Shown here: positions 43,694 through 51,035 of the stretch, in pieces
Layout: each line of letters opens with the position of its first letter
Numbering within the stretch: position 1 is the first letter of the stretch
NCBI GenBank assembly: GCA_963700745.1
Contig: CAVOYT010000009.1
Coordinates: 372,001-436,000 of the forward strand
Length of the DNA: 64,000 bases
Direction of reading: 5' to 3'
DNA from: UBA10649 sp963700745
Lineage (GTDB): Bacteria; Actinomycetota; Actinomycetes; S36-B12
Position numbers and translations under genes: made by a program
The notes under the pieces: generated by a model
What the model saw: the letters and a program-made list of their open reading frames with translations, nothing else
What the model was told of the DNA's origin: nothing
Databases searched by the model: none

Positions 43694-44338
43694 CTAAGCC
43701 GACGCGCTTTCGGACCGAAACACGTATGCAAAGGCCGTTCTGGTGAATCCGATCCCCCGGCCCTGACTACGAATGCGGTCCGGGTCTGCATGGAGCGGGT
43801 TCTTGGGAATGAGGTACGTGTTCAACTCCTCTCGATCCAATCTGTACCTGTCGCCGTCGGCCTTCACCGCAGCTGCGAGCGTCAGACGTGGATCGAGCGC
43901 CGCAAGCGACGCGTCCCCGTGGCTGTTGTTGGCAAGAAGCAGCCCGCCGGGAGCGAGGAACGTGCCGCCCCAGTCCCACACCGGTCCGGCGTAGAGCGAG
44001 ATGAGCAAGTCGAACGAGGCAGGCTGCAGGGGCAGACCAACCGTGTAGTCCATATGCAGAAACGCGATCGACGCATCGGAAGCACCGTGGTCCCGGAGCT
44101 GGTCGGCGACCAACTCCGTGTTGCCGAAGAACCGTGCCGCCCGGCGATCGGAATCGACGTATGTGACTGCGGGGATCGCTGTTGACGGTGACAGGTCGAG
44201 ATAACTCCCCAAGTACAGGGCCGTCATCGGAGACCAGGCGTCCCGAATGGCGCCAAATAGCGCCGATCGATCCCCAATCGCAGACCGGTAGGCCACCCAC
44301 GTCGGCGGGGGGGTGCTCGGCGTTTGGGGGCGACCCAT
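43694..44338 (-). CDS. Class I SAM-dependent methyltransferase-like protein
   Basis: A 214-residue protein of the class I methyltransferase fold. TALYLGSYLDLSPSTAIPAVTYVDSD resembles motifs I and II, DYTVGLPLQPASFDLLISLYAG the motif IV Asp region, and FLAPGGLLLANNSHGDASLAAL the post-IV strand. The motif I glycines are poor, so catalysis is uncertain. ATG 44338 follows TAGGGT by seven bases. It starts a small group of unrelated single genes (DUF4287, VOC, DUF5701) whose local base composition is more AT-rich than the neighbours, consistent with acquisition. Confidence 0.65.
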   Translation of the reverse strand: MGRPQTPSTPPPTWVAYRSAIGDRSALFGAIRDAWSPMTALYLGSYLDLSPSTAIPAVTYVDSDRRAARFFGNTELVADQLRDHGASDASIAFLHMDYTVGLPLQPASFDLLISLYAGPVWDWGGTFLAPGGLLLANNSHGDASLAALDPRLTLAAAVKADGDRYRLDREELNTYLIPKNPLHADPDRIRSQGRGIGFTRTAFAYVFRSESASA

Positions 44339-44345
44339 GCCGGCA

Positions 44346-44351
44346 ACCCTA
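44346..44351 (-). promoter_or_regulatory. Leaderless-type -10 (TAGGGT) of the methyltransferase gene
   Basis: On the minus strand TAGGGT is seven bases before ATG 44338. Confidence 0.45.
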
Positions 44352-44399
44352 GCTCGCGACGGGATCCGTCCACCTCTGGGAATTCGCGCACAATGGGGG

Positions 44400-44663
44400 C
44401 TAGAGACCGTTCTCGGACCGGTAGACGGCAACCAGCGCATTCGCATGGCCGTGCCCCAGTCCGTATTCACCCTTGAGGTATGCCACCTGTTCCATGTGCA
44501 TAGCGTCGTGTACCGAATCTAGGCACGTCATCCAGTAGTCGATGGGTTGCCCATACGTCTTCTCGATCGAGGGGAAGTACGACTTCGGACCCTGCACCTT
44601 GTCCGCCACGCGGGCCAGTATGGCCCGGCGCGGGTCACGAGAGCGGGAGAAACGGTCAGACAT
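44400..44663 (-). CDS. DUF4287 domain protein
   Basis: An 87-residue protein. After a basic N-terminus it has KTYGQPIDYWMTCLDSV and HMEQVAYLKGEYGLGHGHANALVAVYR, which is the DUF4287 pattern (a short helix pair ending in LK.E.GLGHGHANA.V). The family is often found alone or fused to DUF5655; function is unknown. The frame is open upstream to 44924, but that part overlaps the VOC gene on the other strand. ATG 44663 lacks a clear ribosome-binding site. Confidence 0.75.
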   Translation of the reverse strand: MSDRFSRSRDPRRAILARVADKVQGPKSYFPSIEKTYGQPIDYWMTCLDSVHDAMHMEQVAYLKGEYGLGHGHANALVAVYRSENGL

Positions 44664-44742
44664 TGGCGGTGAACTCGGCCACGTCACCATGCAGATCAAG
44701 ATTGCGGCTGGCGCCCCGCTTCCGTGCATCGGCAGCGGGACG

Positions 44743-44748
44743 TAGATT
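44743..44748 (+). promoter_or_regulatory. Possible leaderless -10 (TAGATT) of the VOC gene
   Basis: TAGATT lies eight bases before ATG 44757, a slightly long spacing. Confidence 0.4.
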
Positions 44749-44756
44749 CGCGGGTC

Positions 44757-45170
44757 ATGGACATCGTGCGCACGGTGGTGGTTCTGGACGCGGCCGACAT
44801 CCGGGCCGAGAGCACCTTCTGGGCGGCGGTGCTCGACGGGCACGCCTTCGAGGATGAGCGCTTTCACAGTGTCATCGACGGGCAAGGCAAGTGGCGGATC
44901 GGCGTCCAGTTGGCTCCCGAACACACACCCCCGGACTGGCCTGGCGGCTCATCTCAGCAAGTGCATCTGGACCTGCACGTCGAGGATCCCGTCGAGGCTC
45001 ACGCGCGGGTCATGGCACTGGGCGCGAGACTCCTGATGGCGGCACCCGACCTCGAGTCCGACGACGGCCACCAGGTCTACGCGGACCCAGCCGGCCACCC
45101 CTTCTGCATCGGCTGGGGTCATCCGTCGCCTGAGGCTCTCGCTGCTTTCGTGGCGCAGAGGATGGGTTGA
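44757..45170 (+). CDS. VOC-superfamily (glyoxalase/dioxygenase-like) protein
   Basis: A 137-residue vicinal-oxygen-chelate protein. It reads VRTVVVLDAADIRAESTFWAAVLDG, then HLDLHVEDPVEAHARVMALGARLL and QVYADPAGHPFCIGWGHP, the two beta-alpha-beta-beta-beta units of a glyoxalase-like fold. Members include resistance proteins, dioxygenases and isomerases; no specific activity can be given. ATG 44757 is preferred over ATG 44724 because a TAGATT -10 lies between them. Confidence 0.8.
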   Translation: MDIVRTVVVLDAADIRAESTFWAAVLDGHAFEDERFHSVIDGQGKWRIGVQLAPEHTPPDWPGGSSQQVHLDLHVEDPVEAHARVMALGARLLMAAPDLESDDGHQVYADPAGHPFCIGWGHPSPEALAAFVAQRMG

Positions 45171-45284
45171 CGCCGGCGCCATCGACCCGTCACGGCGGCG
45201 GAGGGCGTGGCACGCCAGCCTGAGCCATCATCCTTGCCCTGCGGTCTACCGTGTCCCGAAACCCCGAGGTCAGGAGGTCCAACG

Positions 45285-45761
45285 GTGGCGTCGCCCCCGG
45301 TTCGCTTTGCCACGGTCTTCGTACCCAGGTCACTGGACGCGCTGTCTGCCATGCCCCTGACGCGTCAGGCGAACAAGTCCGGATATGTGGATATGCGTCC
45401 GTTGGACCCAGCGTCCTTCCGCCCGACCATCGAAGTGCCCGCCTCGGAGTACGAGCTCGTGGACGTCGACCTAGGCATGGAACTGCTGAACGTGCGCCCG
45501 GACGACGCGGAGCGAGTCATCGTGACCGAAGGGCGGTCCCCCTTGACCCTGGAGGAAGGGGTCGCCGTCCTCCTGGCCCATCCGGGCATCCTTCGCTCGG
45601 CAAACTGCTACCAGATGCTCGCGTCCAGCGCAGGGGATCGTCGGGTGGCATCACTCTGGGTGACGAAAGAAGGACGCCCGCGGCTGGGCTGGTGCTGGAG
45701 AGGCACTCCACACACGTGGCTGGGCGCCGCATCGTGTGCGTCCCGAGCACCCGTGACGTGA
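45285..45761 (+). CDS. DUF5701 family protein
   Basis: A 158-residue protein matching the actinobacterial DUF5701 pattern: SGYVDMRPLDPASFRPTI, VDVDLGMELLNVRPDDAE, SPLTLEEGVAVLLAHPGIL, RSANCYQMLASSAGDRRVASLWV and LGWCWRGTPHTWLGAASCASR. Function is unknown. GTG 45285 has GGAGG at 45273-45277; the frame is open from 45207. Its stop abuts the ychF stop on the other strand. Confidence 0.85.
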   Translation: MASPPVRFATVFVPRSLDALSAMPLTRQANKSGYVDMRPLDPASFRPTIEVPASEYELVDVDLGMELLNVRPDDAERVIVTEGRSPLTLEEGVAVLLAHPGILRSANCYQMLASSAGDRRVASLWVTKEGRPRLGWCWRGTPHTWLGAASCASRAPVT

Positions 45762-46840
45762 TCAGACGTTGAAGCGGAACTCGACGACGTCGCCGTCGGC
45801 CATCGACGTAGTCCTTGCCCTCGATGCGGACCTTGCCCTTGGCCTTCGCCTCCTGCCATCGACCCCGCCTCGACGAGATCGTCGAACGACACGACCTCCG
45901 CCTTGATGAAGCCCTTCTGGAAGTCGGTGTGGATGACACCGGCCGCCTCGGGAGCCGTCGCGCCCTTCGGGATCGTCCACGCACGTGACTCCTTGGGCCC
46001 GGCGGTCAGGTACGTCTGCAGGCCGAGGGTGTCGAAGCCGACGCGGGCCAGCGCGTGCATGCCGGACTCCTCCTGCCCGACCGACTGGAGCAGCTCGAGC
46101 GCCTCGTCGTCGGGGAGCTCGACCAGCTCGGCCTCGAGCTTCGCGTCGAGGAAGACCGCCTCGGCCGGGGCGACCATCGTCGCGCATGCGGGCCTTGAAG
46201 TCCTCGTCGGCGAGCTCGTCCTCGTCCACGTTGATGACGTAGAGGAACGGCTTGGCCGTCAGCAGGAACAGCTCCTTCAGCGGCTCCGGATCGAGCCCGC
46301 GGCGAACACCGTCGTGCCCGCCGTCGAGGAGCTCGCGCGCCTTCTCCGCGGCCTCGAGCGTTCGCGGCGCGGCTCTTGTCGAGCGCGGGCCTCCTTCTGC
46401 AGGCGCGGCAGCGCCTTGTCGAGGGTCTGGATGTCGGCGAGGATCAGCTCGGTGTTGATCGTCTCCATGTCGTCCGCCGGCGAGACCCGCCCCTCGACGT
46501 GCACGACATCGTCATCGGTGAAGGCGCGCAGGACCTGGCAGATGGCGTCGGACTCACGGATGTTCGCGAGGAACTTGTTCCCCAGCCCGGCTCCCTCGCT
46601 GGCCCCCTTCACGATCCCGGCGATGTCGACGAACTGCACCGTCGCCGGCAGGATCCGCTCGGAGCCGAAGATCCCGGCGAGGACGGCAAGCCGGGAATCG
46701 GGCACGCCCACGACGCCGGTGTTCGGCTCGATGGTGGCGAACGGGTAGTTCGCCGCCAGCACGTCGTTCTTGGTCAGCGCGTTGAACAGGGTGGACTTGC
46801 CGACGTTGGGCAGTCCGACGATTCCGATGGTGAGGGCCAC
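45762..46840 (-). CDS. ychF: Redox-regulated ATPase/GTPase YchF (frameshifted)
   Basis: About 359 residues of the Obg-family ATPase YchF/OLA1. G1 IGIVGLPNVGKSTLFNALTK, G3 VQFVDIAGIVKGASEGAGLGNKFL, and in later frames FLYVINVDEDELADEDFKARM and the TGS domain GLQTYLTAGPKESRAWTIPKGATAPEAAGVIHTDFQKGFI. The end reads KVRIEGKDYV then MADGDVVEFRFNV. Errors lie near 46375, 46355, 46184, 45863 and 45804. The last three are each an extra G turning CAT into CGAT. Because ychF is near-universal, these are read as sequence errors. GTG 46840 is eight bases from a TAGGAT. Confidence 0.9.
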
Positions 46841-46848
46841 GACGCACG

Positions 46849-46854
46849 ATCCTA
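46849..46854 (-). promoter_or_regulatory. Possible leaderless -10 (TAGGAT) of ychF
   Basis: On the minus strand TAGGAT is eight bases before GTG 46840. Confidence 0.4.
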
Positions 46855-46901
46855 GTGAGCGGCGCCGTTCACGGGTCGCACCCGAAGGGCGTCGGGTTGA
46901 G

Positions 46902-46907
46902 TACGGT
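46902..46907 (+). promoter_or_regulatory. Leaderless-type -10 (TACGGT)
   Basis: TACGGT lies six bases before GTG 46914 with no ribosome-binding site between. Confidence 0.5.
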
Positions 46908-46913
46908 ACGCAG

Positions 46914-47425
46914 GTGACGTCGTTCGACAGCGGGAACGGGCCGGACCCCATCGACCCCGACTTCGTCGGCCTCTTCCGCCCGGACGATGCCGCGGGCCGG
47001 CCGGGCGACGACGCACTGTACGGATCCGACGACGAGCCGCACTTCGAGCCGATCGTCGACCCGGTCGCCGATCCGCGCGAGTCCGATGCCGCGCGATGAG
47101 GGCCGCATCTCCGCCGCGGACAGCGATCCCCCGACGCTGCCGACACCACCGGGAGCCCGGCCGACGACCGACCGCCGACGCCATCGGGCCCTGCGGTGGA
47201 CACCGGGCGGCTGTTCCGCAGCCAGGGCGTCACCGATCATCGGGAGGCCGTCCTCGCCCTGTCGTCCGCCCACTTCGGCCGGCTGCGGACATTGGAGCGG
47301 GTCCAGGACGAGCCGCCGATCCTGCGCCGATGCCGGGCCGTCAGTCGTCGCTCGCCGGCACCTCCGACGCCATCCGCGGTGTCGCTGGCACACGGTTGGG
47401 GGGCGCCGTCGCCGAGGAGGCGCCC
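46914..47425 (+). CDS. Acidic low-complexity hypothetical protein, probably the N-terminal part of the DUF6542 gene (frameshifted)
   Basis: The first frame encodes an acidic, Asp/Pro-rich 61-residue stretch (TSFDSGNGPDPIDPDFVGLF) ending at TGA 47097-47099. Coding-like sequence continues in other frames: DEGRISAADSD, then VDTGRLFRSQGVTDHREAVLALSSAHFGRLRTLERVQDEP (codons ending almost always in G or C), then SSLAGTSDAIRGVAGTRLGGAVAEEAP, which runs in frame into the DUF6542 gene. Removing single bases near 47092, 47150 and 47335 would give one protein of about 310 residues. No known domain is visible in this part. Confidence 0.5.
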
Positions 47426-47851
47426 ATGACCAGGCGCGAACGACGTCGCCAAGCCGCCGCGCAGCCATCAGGCAGTCGTCGCATCGGCACCATCGGCGCC
47501 GGCGCGGTCTACCTCATCGTCCTCGGCGTCACGGTCCTGGTCGGGTTCGCGGACGCCCTGCTCACCGACGGCGATATCGGCTGGCCGACCGGGATCGCGC
47601 TGGTCGCCAGCAGCGTCTACGCCGCGCTCACCGTGCGCCGCGAGGACGATGTCGTCGCGATCATCGTGCCGCCGATCGCCTTCCTGCTCGTGGCGTTGAC
47701 CGCAGCACAACTGTTCCTCGGGTCGACCGAGGGCTCGCTGCTGAACCGCGCCGTCATCGTCTTCTTCACCCTGGCCGACAACTGGTACTGGATCATCGGC
47801 GCCACCGTCGCCGCGCTCGTCATCGTCCTGGTCCGTCGGCGTCGGTCCTAG
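47426..47851 (+). CDS. DUF6542-type membrane protein
   Basis: At least 141 residues: a basic N-terminus (MTRRERRRQ), then four hydrophobic helices (GAGAVYLIVLGVTVLVGFADALL, WPTGIALVASSVYAALTV, VAIIVPPIAFLLVALTAAQLFL, WYWIIGATVAALVIVLV). This matches DUF6542 proteins, found beside ispH and ychF in other actinobacteria. ATG 47426 has GAGGAGG five bases upstream, but the same frame is open upstream, so it may be the C-terminal part of a longer protein starting at 46914. Its stop shares CTAG with the converging ispH stop. Confidence 0.65.
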   Translation: MTRRERRRQAAAQPSGSRRIGTIGAGAVYLIVLGVTVLVGFADALLTDGDIGWPTGIALVASSVYAALTVRREDDVVAIIVPPIAFLLVALTAAQLFLGSTEGSLLNRAVIVFFTLADNWYWIIGATVAALVIVLVRRRRS

Positions 47852-48840
47852 CCTTCCAGCCTCAGTTGGGACTCGACGTCGTCCCGAGCCGCCTTCAGGT
47901 CGCGACGCAACTCGGGCGGCAGCGAGAAGATCAGCGTCTCCTCAGCCACGTGAACCTCCTCGACCGGTCCGCACCCGCGGTCGTGGAGCCAGGCGAGGAC
48001 GTCGTCGACCAGGATCTCCGGAACCGACGCCCCGCTCGTGACGCCGACGGTGTCGCAGTCCTGGAACCACGCCTCGTCGAGCTCGGCCGCCGAGTCCACG
48101 CGGTAGGACGCCTTCGCGCCCGGCGTCGAGCGCGACCTCGACCAGCCGGACCGAGTTGGACGAGTTGCCCGAGCCCGACGACGATCACCACGTCGCACTG
48201 CTCGGCGATCGCCTTCACGGCCGCCTGGCGGTTCTGCGTGGCGTAGCAGATGTCGTCGCTCGGCGGACTGATCAGCTGCGGGAAGCGCTCCTTCAGCGCC
48301 CCGACGGTGGCCAGGGTCTCGTCGACGGAGAGCGTGGTCTGCGACAGCCAGACCAGCTTCTCGGCGTCCCGGACCTCGATCGACGTCGCGTCCTGCGGCG
48401 TCCTCGACGAGGGTCATGACCTCCGGGGCCTCCCCCATCGTGCCCTCGACCTCCTCGTGGCCCTCGTGCCCGACCAGCAGGATCTGGTATCCCTCGTGGG
48501 CGAAGCGCTTGGCCTCCGAATGGACCTTGGTCACCAGCGGGCAGGTCGCGTCGATGGTCTTGAGGTTCCGCGCCGCGGCCTGCTCGTGGACCACCGGCGC
48601 CACCCCATGGGCGGAGAAGACCACCGTCGAGCCCTCGGGGATCTCGGCCACCTCGTCGACGAAGATCGCGCCGCGCTCCTCGAGGGCATGCACCACGAAC
48701 TTGTTGTGGACGATCTGCTTGCGCACGTAGACCGGGGGGCCGTAGAGGTCGAGGGCCTTCTCGACGGTCACGACCGCGCGGTCGACGCCCGCGCAGTAGC
48801 CACGCGGGGCAGCGAGCAGCACCTTCTTCCCAGAGGTCAT
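47848..48840 (-). CDS. ispH: 4-hydroxy-3-methylbut-2-enyl diphosphate reductase (frameshifted)
   Basis: About 330 residues of the [4Fe-4S] enzyme that makes IPP and DMAPP in the MEP pathway. Visible are VLLAAPRGYCAGVDRAVVTVEKAL (first cluster Cys), VYVRKQIVHNKFVV (His), DATCPLVTKVHSEAKRF (second Cys), then in shifted frames ICYATQNRQAAV-type sequence with the third Cys, GSGNSSNSVRLVEVA, and DTVGVTSGASVPEILVDDV. Frameshifts near 48403, 48255, 48166 and 48119 are each repaired by a single base. ATG 48840 lies six bases after TAGCAT. It is divergent from xseA, as in M. tuberculosis. Confidence 0.92.
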   Translation of the reverse strand: MTSGKKVLLAAPRGYCAGVDRAVVTVEKALDLYGPPVYVRKQIVHNKFVVHALEERGAIFVDEVAEIPEGSTVVFSAHGVAPVVHEQAAARNLKTIDATCPLVTKVHSEAKRFAHEGYQILLVGHEGHEEVEGTMGEAPEVMTLVEDAAGRDVDRGPGRREAGLAVADHALRRRDPGHRRGAEGALPAADQSAERRHLLRHAEPPGGREGDRRAVRRGDRRRARATRPTRSGWSRSRSTPGAKASYRVDSAAELDEAWFQDCDTVGVTSGASVPEILVDDVLAWLHDRGCGPVEEVHVAEETLIFSLPPELRRDLKAARDDVESQLRLEG

Positions 48841-48846
48841 GCGCCC

Positions 48847-48852
48847 ATGCTA
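48847..48852 (-). promoter_or_regulatory. Leaderless-type -10 (TAGCAT) of ispH
   Basis: On the minus strand TAGCAT is six bases before ATG 48840. Confidence 0.55.
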
Positions 48853-48883
48853 GGCGCTGGATCGCGAGGGCGCCGATCCGATC

Positions 48884-48889
48884 TAGGCT
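48884..48889 (+). promoter_or_regulatory. Leaderless-type -10 (TAGGCT) of xseA
   Basis: TAGGCT lies six bases before ATG 48896. With the ispH -10 at 48847-48852 it gives a compact divergent promoter pair in 55 bp. Confidence 0.55.
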
Positions 48890-48895
48890 GCCCCC

Positions 48896-50052
48896 ATGGC
48901 CTTCGAGACCAGCCCCGAGGCACCGGCGGCGGTCCGGACCATCTCCCGGATGCTCGCCGACTGGATCAACCGGCTGGGCGCGGTCTGGATCGACGGCCAG
49001 GTCGCCGAGTACCGGCCCCGGCCCGGAGCGAGATTCCACTACTTCGTCCTGCGCGACACCGACGTGAACATGTCCCTCAGCGTCAAGGCGGACGCGAGCG
49101 TGCTCGGGCGCCTCGAGACACCGCTGGCCGAGGGGCAGCGGATCCTCGTCCACGCCCGTCCGGACTTCTACACCGGGCGCGGCTCGCTGTCGATGCTCGG
49201 CCAAGGAGATCCGGCCCGGTGGGGATCGGGACCCTCCTCGCGGAGCTGGCCCGCCTGAAGGAGCTGCTGACGGCGGAGGGTCTGTTCGCACCCGAGCGCA
49301 AGCAGCCGCTGCCGTTCATCCCGACGCGGGTCGGGCTGATCTGCGGACGGGCCAGCGCCGCCATGGAGGACGTGCTCGCCAACGCCCGCGACCGCTGGCC
49401 GGCCATCGACTTCGAGATCCGCGAGGTCCCGGTGCAGGGAGTGCAGGCGGTCCCGGCCATCACCGAGGCGCTCGCGGAGCTCGACGCGCTGCCTGACGTC
49501 GACGTCATCATCGTGACGCGCGGCGGCGGCAGCGTCGAGGACCTCCTGCCGTTCAGCAACGAGGCTCTCGTCCGCGCCGTCTCCGCGTGCCGCACACCGG
49601 TCGTGAGCGCCATCGGGCACGAGCAGGACGCGCCGCTCATCGACTTCGTGGCCGACCTGCGCGCCTCCACGCCCACCGACGCGGCCAAGCGCGTCGTGCC
49701 CTCCCTCCGCGAGGAGACGTCGTTGATCGACGGGCTCCGGCGTCGCGGCGTCATGGTCATGCGAAACCTCGTCGCGCGGGAGGACGCAGGCCCTCGCGCA
49801 TCGTCGCCAGCGGGCGCGCGCCATCCTCGCTCGGCCGACTGGACTCGGCCGTCAGCGATGTCAGCCACCTACGCCGCGCGCGTCCGCTCGCTCTCCCCCG
49901 CCGCGACCCTCGAGCGCGGCTACGCCATCGTCATGACGGCTGACGGCGCCATCGTGCGCGACTCCCAGAACGTCCCGAGCGGCGCGGACCTGGACATCCG
50001 GGTCGCGGCCGGCCGCCTGCGAGCGGTCCGCACGGACGAGCCGGGGAACTAG
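48896..50052 (+). CDS. xseA: Exodeoxyribonuclease VII large subunit (frameshifted)
   Basis: About 385 residues. An N-terminal OB-fold (LGAVWIDGQVAEYRPRPGARFHYFVLRD, then LVHARPDFYTGRGSLSM) is followed by the catalytic core: FIPTRVGLICGRASAAMEDVL, VDVIIVTRGGGSVEDLLPFSNEALVRAV, TPVVSAIGHEQDAPLIDFVADLRASTPTDAAK. It ends in LSPAATLERGYAIV. Two extra bases near 49204 and 49226, and further errors near 49782, 49836 and 49877, disturb the frame. The enzyme, with XseB, degrades single-stranded DNA to oligonucleotides. Its TAG stop is also the start of the xseB -10. Confidence 0.9.
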
Positions 50053-50055
50053 AGT
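50050..50055 (+). promoter_or_regulatory. Leaderless-type -10 (TAGAGT) of xseB
   Basis: TAGAGT is six bases before ATG 50062, and its first three bases are the xseA stop codon. Confidence 0.45.
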
Positions 50056-50061
50056 CAGACC

Positions 50062-50241
50062 ATGGCCGCCAAGCCCGAGGTACCGACGTACGAGAGCGCG
50101 CGCGACGAGCTCGCCGCGGTCGTCGCGAAGCTCGAGGCGGGCGGGCTGACGCTCGAGGAGTCACTGAGCCTGTGGGAGCGCGGCGAGGAGCTGGCGGCAG
50201 GTATGCCGCACCTGGCTCGACACCGCCCGGCGAACGCGTGA
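50062..50241 (+). CDS. xseB: Exodeoxyribonuclease VII small subunit (frameshifted C-terminus)
   Basis: A 59-codon frame beginning MAAKPEVPTYESARDEL, then VVAKLEAGGLTLEESLSLWERGEELA, which is the XseB signature. One extra G near 50203 diverts the end; removing it gives the usual AVCRTWLDTARRTR. The true stop is therefore slightly displaced, and the gene may overlap the converging DUF4245 gene. It is absent from a simple long-ORF scan because of its size. It forms the small subunit of the XseA complex. Confidence 0.85.
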   Translation: MAAKPEVPTYESARDELAAVVAKLEAGGLTLEESLSLWERGEELAAGMPHLARHRPANA

Positions 50242-50243
50242 CG

Positions 50244-50850
50244 TCAGTCGAGCCGTCGGACGAGATCAGCTCTCAGTAGCGACCGGCGCCGAGTGCGGCC
50301 GGCGAGCGCGGCGATCTCCGCCCAGTCGGCAGAGCCGGACACGATCGTCACGGACGAGCCGTCTGCGCGCATCAGGCTGCGCCGGTCCTCGCTCTCGAAC
50401 CGCAACCAGGTCTCGCCAGCCGACCACCTGCCTCGCCGGCCGGGCTGCCCTCGGCCGGTCTGCTCGTCGAGGTACCGCTGCGTGTCGACCGTGGACTGCG
50501 AGACCTGGGCGTAGGCGTCGGCCGGGGTGACGTAGCCGAGGTGGAGCACGGGCACGTCGCCCGACTGCGGCCGTCGGCTCCCATCGAGCGCTGGTCGTGC
50601 GCCAGCCCTCAGCCAGGCTTGCCGGGGCCGCGACGGGGAACTCTCCGGCAGCGACCGCACGGGCGACGGCGGGGGTCGGGTCCACCACCTTGACGGGATC
50701 TGGCGACGGCCGCCAGGCGAGCAGGACGATCACGAACACCAGCGCCAGGACGACCGCCATGGAACGGACCATGTCGCCGATCGTCTGCCGCATGCGCGCG
50801 TTGGGACGACCGGTCGGCTGGGTTCCGGTCGACTGGCCGGTCGGCCGCAT
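50244..50850 (-). CDS. DUF4245 membrane-anchored protein (frameshifted)
   Basis: About 202 residues. A single N-terminal transmembrane helix (GDMVRSMAVVLALVFVIVLLAW) is preceded by a basic stretch. The exported domain has VKVVDPTPAVARAVAAGEFPV, then in another frame LHLGYVTPADAYAQVSQSTVDTQRYLDEQTG and WLRFESEDRRSLMRADGSSVTIVSGSADWAEI. This is the DUF4245 pattern; M. tuberculosis has a member in this region. The frameshift is near 50545. The start (ATG 50850) is provisional, since the frame GTG further upstream could join with one base removed. Function unknown. Confidence 0.8.
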
Positions 50851-51035
50851 CGTCGGGCGCTGTCACCGGTCCATCATGATCCATCGAGCAGAACGGCGCC
50901 CACTCGCCATCGTGTCGGTATGCAGCGCCCAGGCCGCCGGACACTTGCCCGGGCGGCGGGAACCGTCCATGCTGTGCCATGGAATCGCTTACATCGCCCG
51001 CCGACCGGCCGGGCCGGACGGCAGGGGACGACACG

